From: Gammaproteobacteria bacterium
Lineage (GTDB): Bacteria > Pseudomonadota > Gammaproteobacteria > Pseudomonadales > Azotimanducaceae
Direction of reading: 5' to 3'
NCBI GenBank assembly: GCA_012961165.1
Contig: DTZW01000115.1
Coordinates: forward strand, 1-33,801
Length of the DNA stretch: 33,801 nt
Shown piece after piece: positions 15,140 to 23,527 of the stretch. The stretch's first letter is position 1, and every line of letters begins with the position of its first letter. The notes under the pieces are model-generated. The model saw only the letters and a program-made list of their open reading frames with translations. It was not told the origin of the DNA and did not search any database. A program made the position numbers and the translations under genes.

Positions 15140-16070
15140 TTAAAGGACGCTAACAAACTTCCCCAGCAAGCCAAATGCCAGCGGGATGACCAACTGGAAA
15201 ACCGTGGTCAGCGCTGCCAACAAAACCCAGGCTCGGAATTCATCACTGCCAAAACTGAAGGCATATACGTTCATACCAAAATGAGCGGCAACGAGGTAAA
15301 TGAGCACCTTATTCACGCCCAGCTTGTAACCGATTGAAACCGCAACCACGGACAAAATTGATTGCTCTTAAGCACAGTCTTGAAATCGATACCCATTGCC
15401 CCTATGCCAACACAAGCAAAAACACAGCTAAACCAGAATTGATGTAACCCAGAGCCACTCCAACAGCTACAAGTCGATCATTCATCGTTCTGCTCTTCGT
15501 CTCAGCTTTGATTTGAACGATATGACCAACCGCGACGGCGGCAACAGAAACAACAACCAACTGGTACAGGATGATTCTCGACAGGCCAAGCACAAAACAG
15601 CTCTGTGCCAAGCGGGAAACAGGGCCAGGTTGCGAAGGAAACACTACTTCCCAGCGATCAACTGTTTTCCGTACTACAGCGATAAGAAGCAAGCCAATGA
15701 TAGGAAGATCAATTCTGATATCAATGGTCGCAAACAACGTCACCAATAATGATTCATAGAGGATAAAGAGACATGCAGGCGCGATGGCAAGATACAAAAT
15801 CCATGATGCTCCCGCCCGAGTGCGAATAGGAAGCAGGGATGCCGTACAAAGGAGAACGATCAAACCTCCGAGGAACAATACGTGGGTTTCAGCGATCTGC
15901 ATGGATGTTGGTTTTGGTCCGAGGCTACTGGCCTCACCAGGGTTCATTGTAAACCATCAACAGAAGCGGCGACCCTGAAGAACCTTCTAGAAGGAATCGA
16001 TACATCCAGGCCACAGCAGGAACTATCGAAAAGAAGCGGTTTAATAAAACTATTCTCCAGCAAATATAGT
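15140..16070 (-). pseudogene. Multi-pass membrane protein gene broken by frameshifts
   Basis: Three minus-strand ORFs in three frames read like successive parts of one hydrophobic protein. Upstream, frame 1 gives 'VPAVAWMYRFLLEG' to 'LLLMVYNEPW', then a stop near 15938. Frame 2 (15947-15402) continues with 'SLGPKPTSMQIAETH' through several membrane segments to 'LAVFLLVLA'. A short third stretch ('VGIGAMGIDFKTVLKSN') lies in another frame, and 15355-15140 resumes with 'SVVAVSIGYKLGVNK' and two more segments. At least two frameshifts are needed, so this is a decayed gene unless the sequence has errors. The 5' end is uncertain. I do not recognise the family. Confidence 0.6.
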
Positions 16071-16342
16071 CGTTGCCAGGCAGAAATTTGGTTTGTTTTA
16101 CCTTGGCAATGATATTTATGTGTGCACTAATACAAATGTTTGGCGCTCTACCACAGCGAGCAAATTTTCTACTCGTTTGGCAGGTGGACAAGGTGCAACT
16201 CAGTTACCTCAAGAGATTACAGGCTTACTGGTAGAACCTATCGACGGAATCTTGATGAAGCGATCGCTGGTGAAATTTCGCTGACATTAATTAAGCGCGA
16301 TTCTAATTCGCATTTTGATGTACACGGCGGAGTAATTTGGAA
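16071..16342. other. Intergenic region upstream of the carotenoid oxygenase
   Basis: No gene is supported. The plus-strand ORFs here (16093-16284, 16140-16346) lack family features. GGAG at 16329-16332 is the likely ribosome-binding site of the oxygenase gene; any promoter must lie here. Confidence 0.4.
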
Positions 16343-17701
16343 ATGAAAAGACGAACACTAGTTAAAGCTGGTCTCACCTTGCCAATCGGCGCATCGATTC
16401 TTGGTTGCGCGCCTGATAAGGATTTAGGTTCCATGAGTGCAGGGTATGAGGAAGGTATGTACCTTGCCGAAAATTTTGCGCCGGTCATGGAAGAGCAGAC
16501 GCTGACAGAACTCAGAGTGACTGGAACAATTCCGGAAGAGCTGATTGGCCGGTTCTTGCGAAATGGTCCGAACCCACCCGGCGACGTAAATAGCGCGAAA
16601 CATCATTGGTTTACCGGGAAGGGTATGGTCCATGGGGTTCGACTTGAAGATGGCCGGGCGGACTGGTATCGAAATCGCTGGGTAGAAGGTGATTCGCCAA
16701 ACACGAACGTGATTGGTCATGCAGAAAGAACCTTTGCGATTGTTGAATCCGGCGGTGCACCAACTGAGCTTAGTTACGAGTTAGAAACAATCGGCAGGGC
16801 CAACTGGGGCGGCTACACTGCGCATCCAAAAATTGATCCCGATACCGGAGAGATGCACGCCATTTGTTATGACTGGGCTAATCTGCAGGACCATGTGAAA
16901 TATCTGGTGATTGATCCTGAGGCCAATGTCAGTAAGTCTATGGACATTCCCATGCAGGGTATGTCGATGATTCATGACATGAGCCTGACGCAAAACTATG
17001 TGGTGATTTATGACCTACCGGTAACGATTAGCTTTAAAGCGCTGGCGATGGGTTATGACTTTCCGTTTCGTTGGGACAATGGCCATGAGCCCAGAGTCGG
17101 ACTGATGCCGCGAAACGGCACACCTGAAGAAATCATCTGGAGTTCCATTGAACCTTGTTATGCCTATCATCCGATGAATGCTTATGAGGATGAAGCCGGG
17201 AACGTTGTAATCGATATTTGTCGTTACGACAACATGTTCCTGCAAGATGTTAACGGTCCTTTCGGGGACAGTTTACCGCGGCTTGATCGGTGGACCATTA
17301 ACCCCGCTCTTGCCAAATTAAGTGAAGAGGTGATTGACGAGCGAACCCAGGAATTCCCTCGCTGCCATCCGGACCTCAACAGTAAACCGTACCGATTCGG
17401 TTATGCGCTCAGGACGGAAGGTAAGAGCTTCCCCGCGATCCAGAAACACGACCTGAAAACAGGAGAATCAACCGCATTTGAATTTGGTGCAGGGAGACAC
17501 GGTGCTGAACCTATCTTTGTGCCGAGGGACGATGCAGAGGCAGAAGATGACGGTTACCTTATGACCTTCGTCTATGATGAAACCTCGGATGCCAGCGAGC
17601 TGCTGATCGCAGATGCCCGCGACCTCACGAGACCTGCTTTGGCGAGTGTTCATGTACCGAGAGTCCCCTACGGATTTCATGGAAACTGGCTGCCGGATTA
17701 G
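16343..17701 (+). CDS. Carotenoid oxygenase family protein, Tat-type lipoprotein signal
   Basis: 452 residues from ATG 16343; the track's TTG two codons earlier is less likely given GGAG at 16329-16332. The seven-bladed-propeller oxygenase family (RPE65/CCD, PF03055) is recognised by its four iron-binding His, each in its normal context: 'TAHPK' (H161), 'MIHDMSLT' (H211), 'YHPMNA' (H276) and 'GFHGNW' (H446) at the very end. Family members cleave double bonds in carotenoids, apocarotenoids, stilbenes or lignin-derived compounds. The N-terminus 'MKRRTLVKAG' has a twin-arginine motif followed by 'SILGC' (Cys22), so the protein is probably exported folded and perhaps lipid-anchored. That is unusual for an intracellular carotenoid cleaver and hints at an extracytoplasmic substrate. 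Confidence 0.9.
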   Translation: MKRRTLVKAGLTLPIGASILGCAPDKDLGSMSAGYEEGMYLAENFAPVMEEQTLTELRVTGTIPEELIGRFLRNGPNPPGDVNSAKHHWFTGKGMVHGVRLEDGRADWYRNRWVEGDSPNTNVIGHAERTFAIVESGGAPTELSYELETIGRANWGGYTAHPKIDPDTGEMHAICYDWANLQDHVKYLVIDPEANVSKSMDIPMQGMSMIHDMSLTQNYVVIYDLPVTISFKALAMGYDFPFRWDNGHEPRVGLMPRNGTPEEIIWSSIEPCYAYHPMNAYEDEAGNVVIDICRYDNMFLQDVNGPFGDSLPRLDRWTINPALAKLSEEVIDERTQEFPRCHPDLNSKPYRFGYALRTEGKSFPAIQKHDLKTGESTAFEFGAGRHGAEPIFVPRDDAEAEDDGYLMTFVYDETSDASELLIADARDLTRPALASVHVPRVPYGFHGNWLPD

Positions 17702-17815
17702 CAGATAGACTGCATCCCGCCTGTTTTATGTCAAACCATCACTATCCGCTGAATCATGCGATACAGCGATTAGGCGCGTTTTGCCAGGACGATAAAAGAA
17801 TGTGAAAAGTAGTTT

Positions 17816-18376
17816 CTAAAACGAGCGGGCAACGTTTTCAGCAACCCTTTTTTTTTGAATCCAGTAAATCTTTTCTATCTTCAAGCCGGACAACTGACAA
17901 AGTGTGTTCAATGCGATCGGGTCAAACCAACAGGTATGTTCTTCGTGAACAGAGGGTTGGTTATACCGCCAGATTTTAAATGTTTGTTTCGAATAAAAAG
18001 GGTTCGGGGTAGTGATCACCAGGGTCCCGTCTGGCGCAAGGTGGCGTGACATGTTTTCCATGAACAGGCCGGGGTTGGGTAGATGTTCTATCAGTTCCCC
18101 TGCAACGATCGTGTCAAACATTTGCCCAAGATCCATTGTGATGACGTTCTCATGTCGAACATTGAATCCTGTGTCCTTAAGAATCTCGATGCCTTCCGAA
18201 TCAATATCAACACCGAGGGTGTCTGAATTCAGGTCACATATCTGCTTAAACAGAGAAGTTGCGGTCTTCATTTCCAGCTGGCTGCCAGTGTCTCGCTTGC
18301 TTCTGCGGGAATCGACGATGCCCATGTCGAGAACACGCCCTGTTGAGGATAGTAAGAACAAACCACGTTTTTGCAC
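17816..18376 (-). CDS. Class I SAM-dependent methyltransferase, probably 5'-truncated
   Basis: 186 residues. Motifs of the Rossmann methyltransferase fold are clear: 'GRVLDMG' (SAM loop, though the usual GxG is altered to 'GIVDS'), 'LGVDIDSEGIEIL' (acidic residue of motif II), 'FDTIVAGELIEHLPNPG' (motif IV) and 'GTLVITTPNPF' (motif V). The first ~11 codons, with GTG start and no visible ribosome-binding site, lie inside repeat B copy 2, and a stop sits six codons further upstream. The natural start has therefore probably been replaced by the repeat; the C-terminus also seems short for this subfamily. It may be a pseudogene. Substrate unknown. Confidence 0.7.
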   Translation of the reverse strand: MQKRGLFLLSSTGRVLDMGIVDSRRSKRDTGSQLEMKTATSLFKQICDLNSDTLGVDIDSEGIEILKDTGFNVRHENVITMDLGQMFDTIVAGELIEHLPNPGLFMENMSRHLAPDGTLVITTPNPFYSKQTFKIWRYNQPSVHEEHTCWFDPIALNTLCQLSGLKIEKIYWIQKKRVAENVARSF

Positions 18377-18480
18377 AAACAGCCGTGTATATCAGTGCCC
18401 TAAAACATGGGGTTGATCGTATTCAACTCTGAGGCGAGTCTGCCCGGCTAGAGCTGGAAACAAATCTTAAATACCCGCCA
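18345..18480 (+). repeat. Repeat B, copy 2 (~136 bp)
   Basis: Same orientation as copy 1 at 11896-12029, about 6.4 kb away. The left end falls inside the methyltransferase reading frame and supplies its first codons. The terminal inverted repeat seen in copy 1 is degraded on the right side here (cttaaatacccgcc instead of cttagatcctcgcc). Confidence 0.85.
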
Positions 18481-18590
18481 CATCAGGGCAGCGGGAATCG
18501 GCACGAACTAACTGGCCGAACCAGAGACCCAACCTCGGATCTCCGGCTCAAACCAAATGGCCTTTACAGGCAATACAGATCAAATGCAGC

Positions 18591-18920
18591 CTATTCTGAA
18601 CCTTTGACCTGATCGATTAGCACAAGGATGAAATTGGCAATCACAAAGCCGGCAACGGTAACCATAAAGTTATCGATCACCGTGTTTAAATACACGCCCG
18701 CAACCGGAATGGCATCAAGCCCATTTGCGAGGGTTGGAATGGCAAGCGCCGCTACGGTGTACGCCATCCGCATGGCCGCATCCGCCAATGGGTTCATAAC
18801 CCCATTGACGAGACCCAGAGCGATCAGGGCCAATGGCCAATAAGGCATCACATCGGGCACGACCGTCGCGGCTAGCGCTACAACAATGGACAAGCAGAGT
18901 AAGATTTGATTTGAGTTCAT
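18591..18920 (-). CDS. Small hydrophobic membrane protein, unknown function
   Basis: 109 residues with about four hydrophobic stretches (roughly 5-22, 27-45, 50-70 and 84-103) and almost no charge until the C-terminal 'DQVKGSE'. AAGGGAAAAACG precedes the ATG, giving a usable ribosome-binding site. It stands alone, with gaps on both sides. I do not recognise a family, and nothing more than 'integral membrane protein' can be supported. Confidence 0.7.
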   Translation of the reverse strand: MNSNQILLCLSIVVALAATVVPDVMPYWPLALIALGLVNGVMNPLADAAMRMAYTVAALAIPTLANGLDAIPVAGVYLNTVIDNFMVTVAGFVIANFILVLIDQVKGSE

Positions 18921-19309
18921 CGTTTTTCCCTTTTTTTATTATTTTTATTTTTAAAAAGCAGCGTTACCTAACGCTTTAACTTATCAGAAATTACCCTGGA
19001 TCACATCGAAGCGTCTTTCGTGCTCTAATGGTTTGTAATTCGAGTCCTCATCAATTTCTCGCAAAGAGCACTCTGATACCTTTTGAATTTAGCATAGTCA
19101 GTGAACCATAGCATCTGATTGCGCCCTTATGCTGGTGATGATTAGTCCTGGACGCCTGGAGGGTAGGCAGGAATCTCTTGTTTATGAGTACAAGGGGAAC
19201 CTGTACGGAGAAAATCACGAATATGGTCTACTTTCGTGATTTTTTAAGCCCGGATTCAACGCGGCGAAAATGGCGCGGCACACCGACCCCAATCAGAGAT
19301 TCCCTGGCG
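18921..19309. other. Intergenic region, low-complexity leader
   Basis: Immediately upstream of the small membrane protein gene there is a T/A-rich run (on the plus strand tttttttattatttttattttt) that would be an A/T-rich leader on the minus strand. The rest shows no gene, repeat or clear terminator. ORFs here, such as 19178-19450, are not supported. Confidence 0.4.
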
Positions 19310-19705
19310 CTAGAGGGCCGATCCCAGGCAGCCGATAGCCATGACGGCAATCAGCACAAAGGTCCCCTGCGCTCCTATCAACCTGGGATAGTTTGCGCCT
19401 GGATAAGTCCCCAGCCCGTAAGCGTGCAAAAGTCGCAGGACAAAAAGTGACAGACCAAACCCCTGCAACAGAAGTTGCGAGGCACCCTGGATCTCAAGAA
19501 CCAATAGCAGCAACAACGCAATCGGCACATTCTCAATGAAGTTTGCTTGAACGCGCAGTGCGGCATCAGGTTGCCAGGCAGGGACCTTACCCGTCCGCAA
19601 CCGGGCATACAGGACAAAATTCGCGAGTACGACAGCCAGTAAAGCATGCAAGCCGACATACAGCGCGGTCACTGGAATCAACCCTGACATCTCATTAATA
19701 CCCAT
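19310..19705 (-). CDS. MAPEG family membrane protein
   Basis: 131 residues with four membrane segments. Near the second segment 'RVQANFIENVP' is the hallmark of MAPEG proteins (membrane-associated proteins in eicosanoid and glutathione metabolism, PF01124), and 'LLHAYGLG' follows in the second half. Eukaryotic members are glutathione transferases or leukotriene synthases; bacterial members are mostly uncharacterised, with some showing glutathione transferase activity. ATG at 19705 overlaps the upstream TAA by one base (TAATG), so I preferred it to the longer track start. It ends a minus-strand operon with a two-segment membrane protein and an EthD-domain protein. Confidence 0.85.
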   Translation of the reverse strand: MGINEMSGLIPVTALYVGLHALLAVVLANFVLYARLRTGKVPAWQPDAALRVQANFIENVPIALLLLLVLEIQGASQLLLQGFGLSLFVLRLLHAYGLGTYPGANYPRLIGAQGTFVLIAVMAIGCLGSAL

Positions 19706-19929
19706 TACAGAATTCCCCACACAACAAGTCCCAGCCCTGCCAGAGAAAGAACGAGCCCAATGTAACTGTACTGGTCCAGCCAGAACAGCCCGAAGGCTTC
19801 CGGAGATCCCTTTTCAGCAGTGGGTGCTTCCCCGGGAGACAAAGCGTGAGGCAGTCCGCCAACCCACAAAATTAACAGGCCATGAAACGCCATCCCCAAA
19901 CCCATAGCGACTATCCAGAATTCAGACAT
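19705..19929 (-). CDS. Small two-segment membrane protein
   Basis: 74 residues with two hydrophobic helices (about 4-25 and 53-73) joined by a polar loop 'SPGEAPTAEKGSPEAFGLFW'. GGGGA lies upstream of the ATG. It overlaps the MAPEG gene by one base and follows the EthD gene after 33 bases, so it is an operon member and may be an accessory subunit of the MAPEG protein. The family is not recognised. Confidence 0.7.
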   Translation of the reverse strand: MSEFWIVAMGLGMAFHGLLILWVGGLPHALSPGEAPTAEKGSPEAFGLFWLDQYSYIGLVLSLAGLGLVVWGIL

Positions 19930-19962
19930 CCAATTCCCCTTGTTTTTATTGTTAGCCCTATC

Positions 19963-20604
19963 CTAGGGCTCGATAATAACTTCTTCTTTCACCATAAAAA
20001 GCGAAATGCTCTCCATGTCGACGAAATTGGGTGCATCGTTCCCCTGATCTTCTCGCATCTGTCTTGAGCCGATCGCGCGTCCAGCGGTCTCTATATCAGG
20101 CCACGAAATCTCTGTAATACCATCGTAAACCGGGCTTACTGTTTCCTGTGAATCTGCCCGTGTGTGAATCTGCACATAACTTAGCGCCTCTTCTGTTAGC
20201 GCTGCAATCGGGCCATGGGTGTGCCACCAGTGATGCTGAAATGCCTCCAGTGTCAGGCCCGGCTTCTTACGGAAAGGGTACACACCTTTTACCCTGTCTG
20301 CCGTGATGTATTCTGCAGTCCTCACTACCACGCGCTCCATACCCGATAGACAGGATTGAACCTCGAGCCCTTCGGCAAGCAACCCCCCGATACCGATCAC
20401 ACAAGCAGCTATGGCTATAGACGAGTCATCAAACCACAACTCTGCTGAGCCGGAGAAGGCAGGCGACTCCTGACCAGGCAGCGCTCTGGCCTGGACATAA
20501 CCCTTAATCTCCGGAAACGCTGCTCGAATCGCAACCTCAGCATCATGACCCTTAAATCGAAAAGGGTCTTCACCGGCATTTATCAAGAAACAGGTTTTAT
20601 ACAT
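19963..20604 (-). CDS. EthD-domain (dimeric alpha/beta barrel) protein
   Basis: 213 residues. The C-terminal half has the EthD pattern (PF07110): 'VYPFRKKPGLTLEAFQHHWW', 'HTHGPIAALTEEALSYVQIH' and 'YDGITEISWPDIETA'. The N-terminal half (1-105) has a similar strand-helix rhythm and may be a diverged second copy of the fold. EthD proteins accompany oxidative degradation systems, such as the ethyl tert-butyl ether cluster, and related folds act as decarboxylases or cyclases; the reaction here is unknown. AGGA upstream of the ATG supports the start. First gene of the EthD / small membrane / MAPEG set. Confidence 0.78.
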   Translation of the reverse strand: MYKTCFLINAGEDPFRFKGHDAEVAIRAAFPEIKGYVQARALPGQESPAFSGSAELWFDDSSIAIAACVIGIGGLLAEGLEVQSCLSGMERVVVRTAEYITADRVKGVYPFRKKPGLTLEAFQHHWWHTHGPIAALTEEALSYVQIHTRADSQETVSPVYDGITEISWPDIETAGRAIGSRQMREDQGNDAPNFVDMESISLFMVKEEVIIEP

Positions 20605-20974
20605 GAAGAGTCCTATAAAAGGGGTTGTACCGCTGCACGCGCTATTACCAGATACACCAACACCGTCCCAATCGGCTAACCGCCAGTTTACACTCTAACC
20701 AGCCACCAGGCCTGAGCTCAGTGAATGCAACGTAACGGGCTTGCGGAAGAATCTCGAGTTCATTGCGGAGAGGTTTTCATCTTGGTATTTAATCTATTCT
20801 ACAGTCTTAGAGAATGATTCATGTTTTTCGGAAGAAAAATATAATATCCCGATTTCGTTATCGGCTCGAAAGCTAACTCATACGTTGCCAGGTTTTGAAC
20901 AAACTCCCATATGATATTAATGCAACATTAAAAAACAGACGGGTGCGCAGCTCGTTCAGGGACACTTCCCCCAA
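20605..20974. other. Intergenic region without a gene
   Basis: AT-rich in its middle (20790-20930). It lies between the MFS stop and the EthD start, so it should hold the promoter of the EthD operon. I see no repeat, RNA gene or strong terminator. Confidence 0.4.
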
Positions 20975-22297
20975 CTACTCAGTAACTGGGGATGTCTCTG
21001 CAAGCTGATTTTTGGCAACAAGATCCTCACGCAACGTTCGGGAGGCGAGATAATAATGCAACGCTGACCAGATGTTTCCAGCAACCGCGAGGATTAACAG
21101 CGAGTAGCGGATGGATTCTTCACCATACTCTGGTTTTAAGGTGTCAGATAAGAACCCCGCAAACACAGGGCCAAGCCCAAGCCCGATCAGATTCAATACA
21201 AACAACAGGATCGCTGATGCAGTAGAGCGCATGGCCGGTGGCACCAGCGTTTGTGTCATCGCAAAGGTTGGGCCCAAATACATTGGTCCAAGAATGGCAC
21301 CGGGAATAGCCAGGACAATCGCCAGCATCGGATCTCCGGTGGTATAAAAAAACACCGCGAACGGCACACTAATAATTGTCGCAATACCAGGTACACCCAT
21401 GTACCAGCGCTTATCCTTCTTACCCATCCGATCGCCAAGATAGCCGCCCAGATAGGTGCCGATCATCCCGGTAAGCCCGATCAAAAAAAGGTAGGTTGAC
21501 GTTTCGGCCAGCCCAAACCCATGCACGCGCATAAAAAAGGCGGGAATGAACAGACCCACGCCATATCCCACGAAAGCATGCAGCGCACCTGCGAATGATA
21601 AATGCCGAAACGCCTTCAGGCCCCACAAAAACCTGATTGTATCCGCTAACGGGACAAGATCTTTTTGTACCTGCACATGGTCCGGTTCAGAGTGTCCACG
21701 GGGAGGTTCTCTAACAGTGAAAAACACCACAATGGCGACGATGATGCCAGGCAGGCCTACCACCATGAACGCCATGCGCCAGCCAAAGTACTCTCCTATC
21801 CAGCCACCCACTAGCGTGCCAATGGCGGCGCCAATGGGAATCCCAAGGGCATAGGTCGAGAGCGCCGTTCCCCGCTCTTCTTCCGGGTACATGTCAGAAA
21901 TCAATGAATGAATTGGCGGCGAGCAGCCTGCTTCGCCAATACCTACGCCAACCCTTGCAATCAACAAGGTACCGAAGCCTTTGGCAGTCGAAGTGAACAT
22001 GGTCATCACGCTCCAGATCACCAGCGCCAACGCTACGATGTTTTTGCGGACACCCACATCCGCCCAACGGGCGATGGGTATGCCGGCAAAGGTATAGAAG
22101 ATGGCAAACGCGATACCCCCAAGCAGGCCTAACTGCGTATCTGATAAATGGATCTCCAGCCGGATGGGCTCGATCAGAATGGAGAAAATCTGTCGATCGA
22201 CAAAATTAATAATGTATACCAAGAGAAACAGCGCTAAGGCATAGCTGCGGTAGGACGGTGTTATAGATAGGGCTTTTTCTTCTTCGGTCCGGCTCAA
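20975..22297 (-). CDS. MFS transporter, Spinster-like
   Basis: 440 residues with about 12 membrane segments. The first, 'LALFLLVYIINFVDRQIFSIL', contains the NxxDR pattern typical of Spinster-type MFS carriers. Motif A-like 'GIPIARWADVGVRKN' follows segment 2 and 'GGYLGDRMGKKDKRW' lies in the second half, with 'VGIGEAGCSPP' in segment 4. Such transporters in marine bacteria are often next to catabolic oxidoreductases and carry lipids, sterol-like or other small hydrophobic compounds, but the substrate cannot be told. The start is TTG: a TAG lies six bases upstream in frame and no ATG is near, so a rare start codon is needed. It is divergent from the PRISE gene. Confidence 0.88.
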   Translation of the reverse strand: MSRTEEEKALSITPSYRSYALALFLLVYIINFVDRQIFSILIEPIRLEIHLSDTQLGLLGGIAFAIFYTFAGIPIARWADVGVRKNIVALALVIWSVMTMFTSTAKGFGTLLIARVGVGIGEAGCSPPIHSLISDMYPEEERGTALSTYALGIPIGAAIGTLVGGWIGEYFGWRMAFMVVGLPGIIVAIVVFFTVREPPRGHSEPDHVQVQKDLVPLADTIRFLWGLKAFRHLSFAGALHAFVGYGVGLFIPAFFMRVHGFGLAETSTYLFLIGLTGMIGTYLGGYLGDRMGKKDKRWYMGVPGIATIISVPFAVFFYTTGDPMLAIVLAIPGAILGPMYLGPTFAMTQTLVPPAMRSTASAILLFVLNLIGLGLGPVFAGFLSDTLKPEYGEESIRYSLLILAVAGNIWSALHYYLASRTLREDLVAKNQLAETSPVTE

Positions 22298-22431
22298 ATT
22301 CTACTCAAATCCACCGGCGTCCGGCGCACATCGCAATTCGTAATCAACACTAATATCATGAACCCCTCTTTAACGCTATGTTTGCGATCCTGAATTGGAC
22401 GTTGAACAAACTGGATAAATAATTGAGCAAG

Positions 22432-23523
22432 ATGGCAAATTCCCGGAAGGTAGCAGTAGTCGGTGCAAGCGGCGTGGTTGGCCGCGCGTTGGTTGAACAT
22501 CTGATACAGGGTGAGATACCGGTGGTGGGCCTGTCTCGTCGCCCACCTGCCGACCTTGCTGACGCACCTTTTCAGCCACTCGATCTAACCAGCCCATCTG
22601 AATGCGAACAGATCGCGGAATCAACGCTTTCGGACGTGACCCATCTGGTCTATACCGCACTCTTCGAGAAACCTGGCCTGATATCTGGCTGGCAAGAACA
22701 GGACCAGATGCAGACCAACCTCGCGATGCTCCGCAACCTCCTCGAGCCACTAAAGACAAGCGGCAAGCTGCGGCATGTCACCTTACTGCAGGGCACGAAG
22801 GCCTATGGCGCACATGTAAAACCCATGAAGATACCCGGCCTTGAAAGTGATCCACGGCATCTACACGAAAATTTTTACTGGTTGCAGGAAGATTATCTTC
22901 GCGATCTTTGCAGCGGCACAGACCTGCAATTTACAATCTGGCGCCCGCAGGTGATCTTTGGCCACGCATTGCATGCCCCTATGAATATGCTTGCGGCCAT
23001 CGGCGTGTACGCCGCCCTGCAAAAAGCCGAGGGCTTACCCTTAACTTATCCAGGCGGTCCTTCCGCTGTTTCCGAAGCCATTGATGCCGACTTATTGGCA
23101 AAGGCAATCAGTTTAAGTTTCGATAACGACGCCTTCAGCAACCAGACATTCAACATTACCAACGGTGATGTCTTCCGGTGGCAGGACACGTGGCCAGCCC
23201 TTGCGCAAATATTTGGCATGGAAACCGGCGAGCCTGGCAGGCGGCTTCTATCAGAGTCACTGTATGACAGGGAGGATGATTGGTCACGGCTGATCAGCCG
23301 GTATGGCCTCAAGCCTTATACAATTCGCGAACTGGTCGGCGATTCTTTCTATTATGCAGACGCCATGTTCAACACCTACGGCAATGCAGCGCCGCCACCA
23401 GCGATCCTAAGCACTATCAAACTCCGTCAGGCCGGCTTCACGGAATGCGTTGATACAACCGCCATGCTGTCGCGGTGGTTTCACAAGCTGGCACAATTGA
23501 GAATCCTGCCACAGCTTCGCTAG
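22432..23523 (+). CDS. PRISE-type SDR (progesterone 5beta-reductase/iridoid synthase-like)
   Basis: 363 residues, cytosolic, with an N-terminal NADP-binding Rossmann fold ('VAVVGASGVVGRALVEHL', ~8-25). The atypical SDR family PRISE is recognised by 'LLQGTKAYG' (catalytic Lys), 'NFYWLQEDYL' (catalytic Tyr) and 'FNITNGDVFRW' in the C-terminal half. Members reduce activated C=C bonds of enones such as progesterone, 8-oxogeranial or small unsaturated ketones using NADPH. The track's TTG at 22423 is possible, but ATG 22432 is more likely; neither has a strong ribosome-binding site. It is divergent from the Spinster-like transporter, consistent with uptake plus reduction of a terpenoid or steroid-like enone (inference). 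Confidence 0.87.
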   Translation: MANSRKVAVVGASGVVGRALVEHLIQGEIPVVGLSRRPPADLADAPFQPLDLTSPSECEQIAESTLSDVTHLVYTALFEKPGLISGWQEQDQMQTNLAMLRNLLEPLKTSGKLRHVTLLQGTKAYGAHVKPMKIPGLESDPRHLHENFYWLQEDYLRDLCSGTDLQFTIWRPQVIFGHALHAPMNMLAAIGVYAALQKAEGLPLTYPGGPSAVSEAIDADLLAKAISLSFDNDAFSNQTFNITNGDVFRWQDTWPALAQIFGMETGEPGRRLLSESLYDREDDWSRLISRYGLKPYTIRELVGDSFYYADAMFNTYGNAAPPPAILSTIKLRQAGFTECVDTTAMLSRWFHKLAQLRILPQLR

Positions 23524-23527
23524 GTTT

